Origin: Croceibacterium aestuarii
Lineage (GTDB): Bacteria; Pseudomonadota; Alphaproteobacteria; Sphingomonadales; Sphingomonadaceae
Reading direction: 5' to 3'
Length of the DNA stretch: 64,000 nt
Assembly: GCF_030657335.1 (NCBI RefSeq)
Contig: NZ_CP131039.1
Span: 2,248,501-2,312,500 of the forward strand
Shown here: piece after piece, positions 19,456-28,526 of the stretch
Numbering within the stretch: position 1 is the first letter of the stretch
Layout: every line of letters begins with the position of its first letter
Made by a program: the position numbers and the translations under genes
Notes under the pieces: model-generated
What the model was told of the DNA's origin: nothing
Databases searched by the model: none
What the model saw: the letters and a program-made list of their open reading frames with translations, nothing else

Positions 19456-20832
19456 ATGGCGCTCGACATCCTTGTAGTCGACGACGAGCATGACATCCGC
19501 GAGCTGGTCGCCGGGGTCCTGAGCGACGAGGGCTACGAGTGCCGCACGGCTGGCGACAGCACCAGTGCACTCAAAATGATCGACGAGCGTCGTCCCAGCC
19601 TCGTGCTGCTCGATGTCTGGCTCCATGGCAGCCAGATGGACGGTTTGGAACTGCTCGACGAAATCAAGCAGCGCGAACCCGCGCTTCCGGTGATCATATT
19701 CTCCGGCCACGGCAATATCGACACGGCAGTCTCCGCGGTCAGCCGAGGGGCCATGGATTTCATCGAAAAGCCGTTCGAAGCCGAACGCCTGTTGCTGCTC
19801 GTTGCCCGCGCTACCGAAACCGAACGGTTGCGGCGGGAGAACGAGCGATTGCGCGAAGGCTTCGTCCAGACCGACGAATTCACAGGCAACTCGAGTGCGA
19901 TCAACGCAGTGCGCGCAACGCTCAAGCGCGTGGCGGGCACCGGAAGCCGCGTGATGATCACCGGGCCGGCGGGCGCCGGCAAGGAAGTCGCCGCGCGGCT
20001 GCTCCACTCATGGAGTCCGCGGACGGACAAGGCCTTCGTCACCGTCAACTCGGCTCGGATCACGCCCGAGCGCTTCGAGCAAGAGCTGTTCGGGGAAGAA
20101 GAAGACGGCAAGCTCGTTCGCGCCGGCCTGCTGGAGCTGGCGAATGGGGGAACGCTCTATCTCGACGAAGTGGCCGATATGCCGGCGAGCACGCAAGCCA
20201 GGATTCTGCGCGTCCTGACCGACCAGAGCTTTGTCCGCGCCGGCGGCAATCGCCAGATCGGAGTCGACGTGAGAGTCGTTTCTTCGACCTCGCGCGATCT
20301 CGAAAAGGAGATAGAGGAAAAGCGCTTTCGCGAAGACCTGTTCTATCGTCTCAACGTCGTCCCGGTTGCGATCCCTCCGCTGGCCGAGCGGCGCGACGAC
20401 ATTCCCGCGCTGGCGGAGCATTTCTTCACCCGTTACGCCAGAGAACAGGGTGTGCCGGCTCCCGGCGTCGCTCCGGAAGCGCTCGCCGCGTTGCAGGCTT
20501 ACGACTGGCCGGGGAATGTTCGCCAACTGAGAAACGTCGTCGAACGCACCGTCATCCTGGCACCGCGCGATCGACTTGAAACGATCGAGGCCGATATGCT
20601 CCCGGACGAAGTAACCGGTCGGTCCGCTGACAGTGGGCAGAGCATCTCGGCCTTGATGGGCGTGCCTCTGCGCGAGGCGAGGGAAAGCTTCGAGCGCGAA
20701 TATCTGCGGATCCAGATCCGCCGGTTCTCCGGCAATATATCGAAGACTGCCGGGTTCATCGGGATGGAGCGGTCGGCCCTTCATCGCAAGCTGAAGTTGT
20801 TGGGAATGGGCGACCGCGACGGTTCGAGTTGA
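19456..20832 (+). CDS. ntrX: Response regulator NtrX without the GAFTGA motif
   Basis: NtrX is the partner of NtrY. The 458-residue protein has a receiver with Asp53, an AAA+ domain and a C-terminal helix-turn-helix (SKTAGFIGMERSALHRKLKLLG). Where NtrC reads GHEKGAFTGA, this protein reads ELFGEEEDGKLVRAGLLELA, so the sigma54-contact loop is gone. Walker A is altered to TGPAGAGKE, while Walker B GGTLYLDE remains. It probably controls transcription without classical sigma54 activation. The start MALDILVVDDEHD follows a GGAGAA ribosome-binding site. Confidence 0.94.
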   Translation: MALDILVVDDEHDIRELVAGVLSDEGYECRTAGDSTSALKMIDERRPSLVLLDVWLHGSQMDGLELLDEIKQREPALPVIIFSGHGNIDTAVSAVSRGAMDFIEKPFEAERLLLLVARATETERLRRENERLREGFVQTDEFTGNSSAINAVRATLKRVAGTGSRVMITGPAGAGKEVAARLLHSWSPRTDKAFVTVNSARITPERFEQELFGEEEDGKLVRAGLLELANGGTLYLDEVADMPASTQARILRVLTDQSFVRAGGNRQIGVDVRVVSSTSRDLEKEIEEKRFREDLFYRLNVVPVAIPPLAERRDDIPALAEHFFTRYAREQGVPAPGVAPEALAALQAYDWPGNVRQLRNVVERTVILAPRDRLETIEADMLPDEVTGRSADSGQSISALMGVPLREARESFEREYLRIQIRRFSGNISKTAGFIGMERSALHRKLKLLGMGDRDGSS

Positions 20833-20912
20833 CATTCGGTTCAGGAACCGCATCAACTGTCACAGATTGGAAAGACTGACTCTCTAGCAGAGGGCAGAGT
20901 TGGACCATGGCC

Positions 20913-20930
20913 GGCCCGGGAATCCGGGCC
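20913..20930 (+). promoter_or_regulatory. Stable hairpin in the hfq leader
   Basis: In the 151-base ntrX-hfq gap, a perfect seven-base stem (GGCCCGG / CCGGGCC) closes a four-base loop. It lies 53 bases upstream of the hfq ATG and has no following U-tract, so it is not an intrinsic terminator. A second, shorter dyad lies at 20837-20850. The pair could be leader structure bound by Hfq itself or a processing site; that role is speculative. Confidence 0.4.
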
Positions 20931-20983
20931 AGAATGCGGTCGCCCCGATGCGGCCGCCAATAACGAAGAAGGAAGAATGGCCC

Positions 20984-21553
20984 ATGAACAAGCCGACCCT
21001 TTCCGCGCGGCCGCGCGCTCCCCGGGAAACAGCAGCACCCGATCCGGCCCCTGCGGCTGGCAACAAGGGCGCCAACCTCCAGGACATGTTTCTCAATCAC
21101 CTGCGCCGCGAGAAGATGCCGGTGACGATGTTTCTGGTGAAGGGCGTAAAGCTGCAAGGCATTGTCACTTGGTTCGACAATTTCTCGATCTTGCTGCGGC
21201 GGGACGGCCAATCGCAGCTGGTCTACAAGCACGCCGTCTCCACCATCATGCCCAGCCAGCCACTCGACGCGGGCCAATTCGCCACCGGACCGGACGCGCA
21301 GCGCAAACAGCGATTGCTGCAGGACGTGTTTCTCAGCCGCGTGCGCGAGGCGACGGTGCAAGTGACGATGTTTCTGGTCAACGGCGTCATGCTTCAGGGC
21401 CGGATTGCCGCCTACGACCTGTTCTGCATTCTCCTCGAACGCGAAGGTTTTGTCCAACTGGCCTACAAGCATGCCGTGTCGACAATCCAGCCAGCGGCGC
21501 CGGTCGATCTGACCAGCGAGTGGGATGACGAAGACGGGGGCAACGACTCCTGA
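20984..21553 (+). CDS. hfq: Hfq RNA chaperone with two tandem Sm domains
   Basis: Hfq binds small RNAs and mRNAs as a hexameric ring. This 189-residue chain contains two full Sm folds. Domain 1 (about residues 30-90) has [25 protein letters not shown] and [10 protein letters not shown]. Domain 2 (about 109-171) has [25 protein letters not shown] and [10 protein letters not shown]. Both keep the proximal-face Gln and YKHA, but the arginine-rich rim (RREK) exists only in domain 1. An 18-residue linker joins them and the tail is acidic ([12 protein letters not shown]). The start has a GAAGGAAG ribosome-binding site and places 29 disordered residues before domain 1. Confidence 0.93.
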   Translation: MNKPTLSARPRAPRETAAPDPAPAAGNKGANLQDMFLNHLRREKMPVTMFLVKGVKLQGIVTWFDNFSILLRRDGQSQLVYKHAVSTIMPSQPLDAGQFATGPDAQRKQRLLQDVFLSRVREATVQVTMFLVNGVMLQGRIAAYDLFCILLEREGFVQLAYKHAVSTIQPAAPVDLTSEWDDEDGGNDS

Positions 21554-22869
21554 GCTTCGATGATGAAATAGGGGAAGTCTCCCGGGGCGCGCGAGCGTTG
21601 GTGCTGTGTCCCGACATCCGCGGTTCGCGCAACGACCAGGATCCGGAGTCGCGCCTCGAAGAGGCCAAAGGGCTAGCGCTGGCAATCGGCTTGGTCGTGG
21701 CGGATGCCGAGATTGTACCGGTGCGTGAAGTGCGCCCGGCGACTTTGTTCGGGCAGGGCCAGATCGAGCGTATCGCCAGCAATTGCGAACTGCACGAAGC
21801 CGATCTCGTCATAGTCGACGGCGCGTTGTCGGCTATCCAGCAGCGCAACCTCGAGGAAAAGCTCAAGCGCAAGGTCATCGACCGAACGGGTCTGATTCTC
21901 GAAATCTTCGGCGAGCGCGCGGCAACGGCGGAGGGCCGCTTGCAGGTGGAACTCGCGCACCTCGACTATCAGCAGAGCCGGCTGGTCAGGAGCTGGACCC
22001 ACCTCGAGCGCCAGCGCGGTGGTTTCGGGTTCCTCGGCGGCCCAGGGGAAACGCAGATCGAGGCCGACCGCCGCATGATCCGCGACCGAATGGCCCGGCT
22101 GCGCCGAGAACTAGAGCAGGTCAGGCGAACCCGCGCCCTGCACCGCAAGCGGCGCGATCGGGCCCCGTGGCCCGTCGTCGCCCTCGTCGGGTACACCAAT
22201 GCCGGAAAGTCCACGCTCTTCAACCGTTTGACCGGTTCCGATGTCATGGCGGAAGACCTGTTGTTTGCCACGCTCGATCCAACCATGCGGGCGATCTCAC
22301 TGCCCGGCGTCGAAAAGGCCATATTGTCCGATACCGTGGGATTTATTTCCGACTTGCCAACCCAGCTCGTCGCCGCCTTCCGCGCCACGCTCGAAGAGGT
22401 CACCGAAGCCGATCTCATCCTTCACGTACGCGACATCGCCAATCCCGACAGTGCGATGCAGAAGCGCCAGGTCCTTTCCGTGCTTCAGGACCTCGACGTC
22501 ATCGGCGGGGAGGGGGGCGAAACCTCGATTCCGATACTCGAACTGTGGAACAAGTGGGACCTGCTCGGTGCAGACCGCAGCGCCGAGCTCGCCCCGCTTG
22601 CGGATGCCGATCCCGACATATTGCCGCTTTCGGCCATTAGCGGTTTCGGCATCGATGCAGTGCTCGCCCGGATTGGCGCCATTCTTACCGAAGGCGCCAA
22701 GGTCCACAGCATCACCCTGCCTGCCGGCGACGGCGCGCGCATCGCATGGCTGCATGCGCATGGCGAGGTTCTCGACGAGGTCGAGGCGGGAGAAGGGGAG
22801 CGCGGACCGCTGCGCCGTCTCGACGTACGCCTCAGCAAAAAGGACCTCGGGCGTTTCGAGACCCTATGA
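21550..22869 (+). CDS. hflX: Ribosome-associated GTPase HflX
   Basis: HflX is a GTPase that rescues or splits stalled 70S ribosomes. It has an N-terminal HflX domain ([12 protein letters not shown], then [18 protein letters not shown]), a coiled-coil linker and a G domain with [14 protein letters not shown] (P-loop), [10 protein letters not shown] and NKWD. The frame has no ATG or GTG between its upstream stop and position 21598. The residues before the TTG at 21598 ([20 protein letters not shown]) look like genuine HflX N-terminus, so I place the start at a CTG overlapping the hfq stop as CTGA. The TTG is the conservative alternative. The 3' end overlaps convergent mazG by six bases. Confidence 0.88.
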   Translation: MSFDDEIGEVSRGARALVLCPDIRGSRNDQDPESRLEEAKGLALAIGLVVADAEIVPVREVRPATLFGQGQIERIASNCELHEADLVIVDGALSAIQQRNLEEKLKRKVIDRTGLILEIFGERAATAEGRLQVELAHLDYQQSRLVRSWTHLERQRGGFGFLGGPGETQIEADRRMIRDRMARLRRELEQVRRTRALHRKRRDRAPWPVVALVGYTNAGKSTLFNRLTGSDVMAEDLLFATLDPTMRAISLPGVEKAILSDTVGFISDLPTQLVAAFRATLEEVTEADLILHVRDIANPDSAMQKRQVLSVLQDLDVIGGEGGETSIPILELWNKWDLLGADRSAELAPLADADPDILPLSAISGFGIDAVLARIGAILTEGAKVHSITLPAGDGARIAWLHAHGEVLDEVEAGEGERGPLRRLDVRLSKKDLGRFETL

Positions 22870-23625
22870 GCCGAGCTTGGGTTCGCCGCGTTTGACCAGT
22901 TGCCAGAGAGCTTCCTGCTCATCGAGCGACAGGCCGGCGAACGTCTGCTGCCCGCCCGCCGCATGTTCCATCGCCCTGAAGCGTCGCTCGAATTTGGCAT
23001 TTGCCTCGCGCAAGGCATCTTCGGGCGCGATGCCGTAGGCGCGGACCAAGTTCACGGCGGCAAACAGCAGGTCCCCCGCTTCCTCCACCTGTTCGCTGGG
23101 TTCCGCTTCGGCAAGCTCGATCATCTCTTCGGCGAGCTTTTCGGCCGGTCCGATCGCGTCGGGCCAATCGAAGCCGGCTCTGGCAGCTCGCTTTTGCAGC
23201 TTGTCGGCGCGCATCAGCGCCGGCAGCGCGCGCGCGACGCCGTCAAGTGCGCTTTGCGCCCCGCCGGAAGCGCGTTCCTCCTCCTTTAAGGCTTCCCAAC
23301 CGGGAGATTCCGCAACGTCGCCAAAGATGTGCGGGTGCCGCGCTTCCATCTTGTCCGAGATAGATCGCGCGATGTCGGCGAAATCGAATACCCCGGCTTC
23401 TTCAGCCATCCGCGCATGGAACACCACCTGGAGCAAGAGGTCGCCGAGTTCGTCGCGCAGTGCGAGCATGTCCTCGCGTTCGATAGCGTCGGCGACTTCG
23501 TAGGCTTCCTCAATCGTATAGGGTGCGATCGTCGCGAAATCTTGCGCGCGGTCCCATTCGCACCCGGTTTGCGGATCACGCAGGCGCGCCATGATCGAGA
23601 GGAGGCGGTCTAGCTGGTTCGACAT
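22864..23625 (-). CDS. mazG: MazG nucleoside triphosphate pyrophosphohydrolase
   Basis: MazG hydrolyses (d)NTPs to the monophosphate and pyrophosphate, a house-cleaning role linked to the stringent response. The 253-residue protein has two MazG-type all-alpha repeats: the first with YTIEEAYEVADAIE and LRDELGDLLLQVVFHA (about residues 36-72), the second with EEMIELAEAEPSEQVEEAGD (about 165). The acidic EExxD metal motifs are intact. The 53-base gap upstream is strikingly AT-rich (23630-23660) and may hold its promoter. It is convergent with hflX. Confidence 0.93.
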   Translation of the reverse strand: MSNQLDRLLSIMARLRDPQTGCEWDRAQDFATIAPYTIEEAYEVADAIEREDMLALRDELGDLLLQVVFHARMAEEAGVFDFADIARSISDKMEARHPHIFGDVAESPGWEALKEEERASGGAQSALDGVARALPALMRADKLQKRAARAGFDWPDAIGPAEKLAEEMIELAEAEPSEQVEEAGDLLFAAVNLVRAYGIAPEDALREANAKFERRFRAMEHAAGGQQTFAGLSLDEQEALWQLVKRGEPKLGS

Positions 23626-23678
23626 ACTACGACGATAATATATATTATGTTAATTACAAAAGAGGATGGCGGCACCCT

Positions 23679-23846
23679 TCAGGCCCCCATGGTCCGAAAA
23701 ACTATCGCGACGACAACGAAAATCGATGCCCAGATAAGCACATAAAGCAGGACCTTGCGCCCGGAAACGCGATAGGATCTGAAGCCGGCCACCGCCAGGA
23801 TCAGCCAGCCGACGAGCACGATGATCGACAGGACGTCAGGTGTCAT
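23679..23846 (-). CDS. Small two-helix membrane protein, function unknown
   Basis: This 55-residue ORF begins MTPDVLSIIVLVGWLILAVA and ends IFVVVAIVFRTMGA. It consists of two hydrophobic helices (about residues 5-21 and 33-51) joined by a basic loop (RSYRVSGRK), implying a cytoplasmic loop or hairpin topology. The ATG overlaps the stop of the upstream metallohydrolase gene (ATGA), strong support for real translation. I do not recognise a family beyond a general resemblance to short operon-embedded membrane peptides. Confidence 0.72.
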   Translation of the reverse strand: MTPDVLSIIVLVGWLILAVAGFRSYRVSGRKVLLYVLIWASIFVVVAIVFRTMGA

Positions 23847-24613
23847 CCGAGATCGATCTCAAGGCCGTCGTATCCCACAATCACATCGTCGGGCGTCTCA
23901 GCCGACAAGGTTGCGTAGTCCATGCTCTTGTCGAGATGCGTCAGCACGGTCAACCTGGCGTCGGTTCGAGCGGAAAAATCCAGAGCCACATCGAGACTTG
24001 CGTGGGTCGGATGGTTTTCGCGCCGCAGACAGTCCGTAACCAGGATGTCCACGTCCGAAAAGAGCTCGACCATCTCATCAGTAATTTCGCAGAAATCCGT
24101 CGTATAGCCAATAGACTTGCCATCGGTTTCGAACCGGAAACCCGTGGTGTTCATATTGCCGTGCGGCATCTCGCAGCTGGCGACTCCAAAGCCTGCGACA
24201 ATCTTGACGCGATCGAGCGTCTCGAGCTGGACGATCGAGGGATAGCCGTACTGGCCGGCGAAGACATAGCTGAAGCGCTGGCGCAAGCGCCGGACGGTTT
24301 CGGTCGAGGCGTAACCAGGCAGCGCCGCATCGCGCCCGAACCGCATCGGTCGCAAGTCGTCGATCCCGTGGCAGTGGTCCGCGTGATCGTGCGTCCACAT
24401 CACGGCATCGACCGAGAGTATGCCGGCGCTCAGGAGCTGCTGGCGCAGGTCCGGCGAGGTATCGACCAGAATGCGCTGGCTCGCGGCGCTTTCGACGATG
24501 ATCGACACCCGGGTTCGGCGATTCTTGGCTTCGTTTGGATCGCACAGGCCCCAGTCATTGCCGATCCGCGGCACCCCAGTCGAGGTGCCGGAACCAAGCA
24601 TGAGAAGCTTCAC
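23843..24613 (-). CDS. MBL-fold metallohydrolase (PhnP/RNase Z-like)
   Basis: The 256-residue protein opens with MKLLMLGSGTSTGVPRIG, the typical start of PhnP-type beta-lactamase-fold phosphodiesterases. It has the metal motif THDHADHCHGIDDLRP (about residue 75), a His in MPHGNMNTTGF, an Asp in YTTDFCEI and a distal His in VLTHLDKSMD. Members hydrolyse cyclic phosphodiesters; here there is no phosphonate operon, so the substrate is open. The start is a GTG overlapping the tatD stop (GTGA). It is followed, with overlap, by the small membrane protein. Confidence 0.9.
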   Translation of the reverse strand: MKLLMLGSGTSTGVPRIGNDWGLCDPNEAKNRRTRVSIIVESAASQRILVDTSPDLRQQLLSAGILSVDAVMWTHDHADHCHGIDDLRPMRFGRDAALPGYASTETVRRLRQRFSYVFAGQYGYPSIVQLETLDRVKIVAGFGVASCEMPHGNMNTTGFRFETDGKSIGYTTDFCEITDEMVELFSDVDILVTDCLRRENHPTHASLDVALDFSARTDARLTVLTHLDKSMDYATLSAETPDDVIVGYDGLEIDLG

Positions 24614-25386
24614 GATCGAGTCTTCTTGAACAATCGGTGGAAGTTGTTCGTCGTCGTCTCGGCAATCGTTTCAACCGTTTCGCCGCGTAACTCGGCGACG
24701 AATTCGGCGGTGCTGCGCACATAGGCCGGCTCGCACCTCTTTCCGCGGTAGGGCACGGGCGCCAGGAACGGGCTATCCGTTTCGACCAGGAGGCTGTCCG
24801 ACGGGATTTCTTTCGCGAAATCCTGCAGTTCGCGGGCATTCTTGAAAGTTACGATACCCGACAGCGAGATCGTCAGGCCGAGGTCGAGCATCTGGCGGCC
24901 GAACGGCGCCGATCCAGTGAAGCAATGGATAACCGCCGGGAAAGCCCCCTTCCCCAGTTCCTCGCGCAGAATCTGGTAGGTATCGTCCTCGGCATCGCGA
25001 GTGTGAATGATCAGCGGCAAGCCTGTTTCGCGCCCGACGGCGATGTGCGTGCGGAACAGCGCCTGCTGCACGGCCCGGTCCGACTTGTCGTAGTAGTAGT
25101 CGAGCCCGGTCTCGCCGAGGCCAACCACGCGCGGGTTGCTCGCAGCTTCGCCCAAGGCCCCGGCGCCCAGATCTGCATGCTGGTCGGCTTCATGCGGATG
25201 GATTCCAACCGTAGCCCACACGTCGCTCTCGCGCTCAGCCGTGCCGACGACCCGGTTCCATTCGCTCTGCCTGGTGGAAATGTTGAGGAAGCCGCCAATC
25301 CCCGCCGCCCGGGCCCGATCGAGGACACCCTGCTGGTCCTCGGCTAGGCCTTCGTATTCGAGGTGGCAATGACTGTCGATGAGCAT
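24610..25386 (-). CDS. tatD: TatD-family metal-dependent DNase/hydrolase
   Basis: TatD-type enzymes are TIM-barrel metal hydrolases with 3'-5' exonuclease or D-aminoacyl-tRNA deacylase activity in different members. The 258-residue product has the N-terminal SHCHL metal pair, GLGETGLDYYYDKSD (about residue 90), IHTRDAEDD (about 130), and HCFTGS (about 156), with ETDSPFLAP near 205. It is embedded between metG and the metallohydrolase, a conserved arrangement. I choose the ATG one codon inside a GTG; the metG stop overlaps as TGATG. Confidence 0.93.
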   Translation of the reverse strand: MLIDSHCHLEYEGLAEDQQGVLDRARAAGIGGFLNISTRQSEWNRVVGTAERESDVWATVGIHPHEADQHADLGAGALGEAASNPRVVGLGETGLDYYYDKSDRAVQQALFRTHIAVGRETGLPLIIHTRDAEDDTYQILREELGKGAFPAVIHCFTGSAPFGRQMLDLGLTISLSGIVTFKNARELQDFAKEIPSDSLLVETDSPFLAPVPYRGKRCEPAYVRSTAEFVAELRGETVETIAETTTNNFHRLFKKTRS

Positions 25387-26948
25387 CACGCGTCCGCCTC
25401 TGCAGGCATTTCGATCCGCGGAAACAGACCTTTGGGCTTTACGAGACGGAAGTCGCTCTCGGCCAGCTGCGGATACCAGTGCGAACGGATGCCTTCAAAA
25501 TCGCGCAACTCGGAGGCAAGGCCCATTGCGTCGAGCAGCTTTGCCGAAGTTTCGGGCATGACCGGCTGCACCGCCACTGCGAGCTGCGCAATCACGATGT
25601 ACAGCGTCGCCAAGACCGTCTGCATCCGCTCGAAATCGGTCTTGCGCAGCGCCCACGGAGCTTGCTCGTCGATGTAGGCGTTGCAGGCGTAGACTGCGCC
25701 GATCCAGGCCTCGAGCGCCTGAGCGAAGGCGAGCGTATCGTAATTTGCCGGCATCTCCTGAAAGATCACCCGGTCGACGTGCCCGAACAACGCGGTGTCC
25801 GCGTCGGTGTGGCCAGAGATCGGCGGAACGACCCCGTCGCAGTTCTTGAAGATCAGCGATAGCGTCCGCTGCGCGAGATTGCCGAAACTGTTCGCCAGTT
25901 CCGAATTCGACCTGTTTACAATTGCTTCGACCGAATAACTTCCATCCTGCCCGAAGGTGAACTCGCGCAGCAGGAAATAGCGCAACTGGTCGACCCCGAA
26001 GCGATCGGCAAGCTCGTGCGGATCGGTCACATTGCCGAGCGACTTGGATTCCTTCTGGCCGCGGTTGAGCAGGAAACCATGGCCGAATATCGCTTTCGGC
26101 AAAGGCAGGCCGGCGCTCATCAGGAACGCCGGCCAGTAAACTGCGTGAAAACGCACGATGTCCTTGCCAATGAGGTGGACATCGGCGGGCCAGAAGGTCG
26201 CGAAGTCTTCCGTCTCGTCGGGATAGCCGAGCCCGGTCAGGTAATTCGTCAAGGCATCGACCCAGACGTACATGACGTGGTCTTCGGTGCCGGGAACGCG
26301 CACACCCCAGTCGAAACTGGTGCGGCTTACCGAGAGGTCGCGCAGTCCCCGCTCGACAAAGCTGCGCACTTCGTTGAAGCGCGTCGCCGGGCGCACGAAT
26401 TCAGGGTTGTCGCGATAGAACCGCAACAGCGGCTCCTGGTATTTCGAAAGCCGGAAGAACCAGCTTTCCTCCACCGTCCATTCGACGGGAGTGCCCTGCG
26501 GCGAAAGCTTCTCGTCCCCTTCCCCCTCGGTCAGCTCGCTCTCGTCGTAGTAAGCCTCGTCGCGGACCGAGTACCAGCCCTCGTAGCGGTCGAGATAAAG
26601 GTCGCCGCTCTTCTCCATCGCTAGCCAGATCGCTTGGCTCGCGCGGTGGTGCTCGTCCTCGGTGGTGCGGAAAAAACGGTCGTAGGAAATATTCAGCCGG
26701 TCGAACAGAACGCGAAAGTGGCTCGACATCTCGTCGGCCAGTGCACGCGGCGTAATGCCGAGGTCGCGCGCCTTCTGCGCCATCTTCAGGCCGTGCTCGT
26801 CGGTTCCCGTCTGGAACCGCACCTTGCGTCCGCGCATCCGCTGGAAGCGCGCAGCGACATCGGCCGCTATTGTTTCGTAGGCATGACCGATGTGCGGCTT
26901 GCCGTTCGGATAATGGATCGCCGTGGTGATGTAATAGGGCTCAGCCAT
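25386..26948 (-). CDS. metG: Methionyl-tRNA synthetase
   Basis: MetG charges tRNA-Met. The 520-residue protein is the shorter type without a C-terminal dimerisation domain. It has the class I signatures HIGH (GKPHIGHAYETIAADVAARF, residues about 17-22) and KESKS in place of KMSKS (LNRGQKESKSLGNVTDP, about residue 300). No knuckle-type zinc-binding Cys set is obvious. It overlaps holB by eight bases upstream and tatD downstream, so it belongs to the tmk-holB-metG-tatD operon. Confidence 0.96.
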   Translation of the reverse strand: MAEPYYITTAIHYPNGKPHIGHAYETIAADVAARFQRMRGRKVRFQTGTDEHGLKMAQKARDLGITPRALADEMSSHFRVLFDRLNISYDRFFRTTEDEHHRASQAIWLAMEKSGDLYLDRYEGWYSVRDEAYYDESELTEGEGDEKLSPQGTPVEWTVEESWFFRLSKYQEPLLRFYRDNPEFVRPATRFNEVRSFVERGLRDLSVSRTSFDWGVRVPGTEDHVMYVWVDALTNYLTGLGYPDETEDFATFWPADVHLIGKDIVRFHAVYWPAFLMSAGLPLPKAIFGHGFLLNRGQKESKSLGNVTDPHELADRFGVDQLRYFLLREFTFGQDGSYSVEAIVNRSNSELANSFGNLAQRTLSLIFKNCDGVVPPISGHTDADTALFGHVDRVIFQEMPANYDTLAFAQALEAWIGAVYACNAYIDEQAPWALRKTDFERMQTVLATLYIVIAQLAVAVQPVMPETSAKLLDAMGLASELRDFEGIRSHWYPQLAESDFRLVKPKGLFPRIEMPAEADA

Positions 26949-27891
26949 GGGCCGGCTCCCTACGGGTGCCGAGGGCGGCGAGCAAGCTGCCGATTTCCAT
27001 CACTAGGAGACCGGGGTCGAAATTGTAGGTCGGCGCCTGCGCCGAAAGGACGCATAGTTCGGTGTGCGCTTCCGCCAGCGCAGGAAGGGCAGGAACCTCG
27101 GTTGCATTCATGGCATCGGCGACCACCGCCCTGGCGAGTTCGATGGCGGCCATTTGTTGCTGCCGGTCGGGACGTGCACCGATGGCTTCCGCCAATCGGC
27201 CGCGGATCGTGAAATCCTCGTCGCCCTCGCGAACGAGCCGCTCCATGAGCTGGTGAAGGTCGCCGAGACCCAGTTTGACGAAATCGAGCGCTGCACCCGG
27301 GGAACCGGCGGCGGCGGCAATGGCCGCCATGCGGGTTTTCTGATCTGCCTGTGGCACTTCGCGTTGTAGGATTCTGTCGATCTCCGATGCTTCGACGAGC
27401 GGGAACCGAAGAATCCGGCACCGCGAGCGGATGGTCGGCAGCAACCGTCCGATACGATGCGCGATGAGCAGGAAGAAGGTGCCCGCAGGCGGCTCCTCGA
27501 GGCTTTTGAGCAGCGCGTTCGAGGCGTTGGGCTCCATGTCGTCGGACGGGTCGATGATCACCGCTCTGCGCTCGCCGAGGGTGGGCCGGGTCGTGAGCCG
27601 CCGTTGCATCGCGCGTACCTGGTCGATGGTGATGTTGCGCTTGCTCTCGAAGGGCTTTCCCTCGTCGCGCTTTGCCGCTTCCTTCTCATCCTTCGGCAAA
27701 TGCGTCAGGACGATGATGTCGGGATGATCGCCGGTTACTGGGCCGCCGACCAGTTCACGCGCGGCGGCGAGGGCGAAGGGGCCCTTCCCTACACCCCGGC
27801 GGCCGGACAGCAGCCAGGCGTGGTGCATTCTCTCCCCGGCGAGTGCTGCACGCCAGGTGCGCCAAGGCTCGTCGTGCCCGACGTATTCCAT
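26941..27891 (-). CDS. holB: DNA polymerase III delta prime subunit
   Basis: HolB is part of the sliding-clamp loader. The 316-residue protein has an AAA+-type ATPase core: HHAWLLSGRRGVGKGPFALA gives the Walker A (GRRGVGKG, about residue 32), followed by TIDQVRAMQRRL, VIIDPSDDMEPNASNALLKS (Walker B region and sensor) and LEEPPAGTFFLLIAHR. The Walker A is present, whereas many delta prime subunits have a degenerate one. It shares one base with the tmk stop (TGATG), a conserved tmk-holB pair. Confidence 0.93.
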   Translation of the reverse strand: MEYVGHDEPWRTWRAALAGERMHHAWLLSGRRGVGKGPFALAAARELVGGPVTGDHPDIIVLTHLPKDEKEAAKRDEGKPFESKRNITIDQVRAMQRRLTTRPTLGERRAVIIDPSDDMEPNASNALLKSLEEPPAGTFFLLIAHRIGRLLPTIRSRCRILRFPLVEASEIDRILQREVPQADQKTRMAAIAAAAGSPGAALDFVKLGLGDLHQLMERLVREGDEDFTIRGRLAEAIGARPDRQQQMAAIELARAVVADAMNATEVPALPALAEAHTELCVLSAQAPTYNFDPGLLVMEIGSLLAALGTRREPAHG

Positions 27892-28526
27892 CAGCTGCCG
27901 GCCAGAAGCGGTTGGATTGCCTTAACGATGGCTGCCTGGGTGGCGCCGATCTCACCTGAACCGTCTATTGTCGCAAAGCGATTAGGTTCAAGGTTTGCAA
28001 ACCGCGCGAATGCGTCGCGCACCCGGCGATGGAAGGCCCCATCGCGGCCGCCGATGCGATCGCTTTCGCCGCCGTCGCGGCGCGCCAGCCGCTCGGCTAT
28101 GTCACCCTCGGGTACGTCGATCAGGATCGTCAGGTCGGGCAGCAGACCGTTCGAGCCGAACCGGTGCAATTCCATGATCGCCTCGTCGTCAAGACCTCCG
28201 CCACCGCCCTGATAGGCACGGCTCGAATCGAGGAAGCGGTCGCTCACTACCCACGCGCCGCGGTCCAGTGCCGGGCGGATCAGCCGCGCCACATGGTCGG
28301 ATCGGGCCGCTGCGAAAAGCAGCGCTTCCGCCTCCGCCTCCCACCCGTCGCCGGAAGGATCGAGCACGAGACCTCGGATAGCCTCCCCCCCGGGGGTTCC
28401 ACCCGGTTCGCGCGTTACGACGACCTCGAAACCCTGCCCGCGCAGGTGCTCGGCGAGCAGTTTCGCCTGTGTCGACTTGCCGGCGCCTTCGCCGCCTTCG
28501 AACGCAATGAACCGCCCGCGCGCCAT
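27891..28526 (-). CDS. tmk: Thymidylate kinase
   Basis: Tmk phosphorylates dTMP to dTDP. The 211-residue protein has the P-loop FEGGEGAGKSTQAK (about residue 8), VTREPGGTPGGEAIRG (DRY-equivalent substrate loop, about 37-52), and SDRFLDSSRAYQGGGGG (about 97, including the lid region). Its start overlaps the last base of the upstream carboxypeptidase gene (TGATG), which suggests transcription with it. Confidence 0.96.
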   Translation of the reverse strand: MARGRFIAFEGGEGAGKSTQAKLLAEHLRGQGFEVVVTREPGGTPGGEAIRGLVLDPSGDGWEAEAEALLFAAARSDHVARLIRPALDRGAWVVSDRFLDSSRAYQGGGGGLDDEAIMELHRFGSNGLLPDLTILIDVPEGDIAERLARRDGGESDRIGGRDGAFHRRVRDAFARFANLEPNRFATIDGSGEIGATQAAIVKAIQPLLAGS

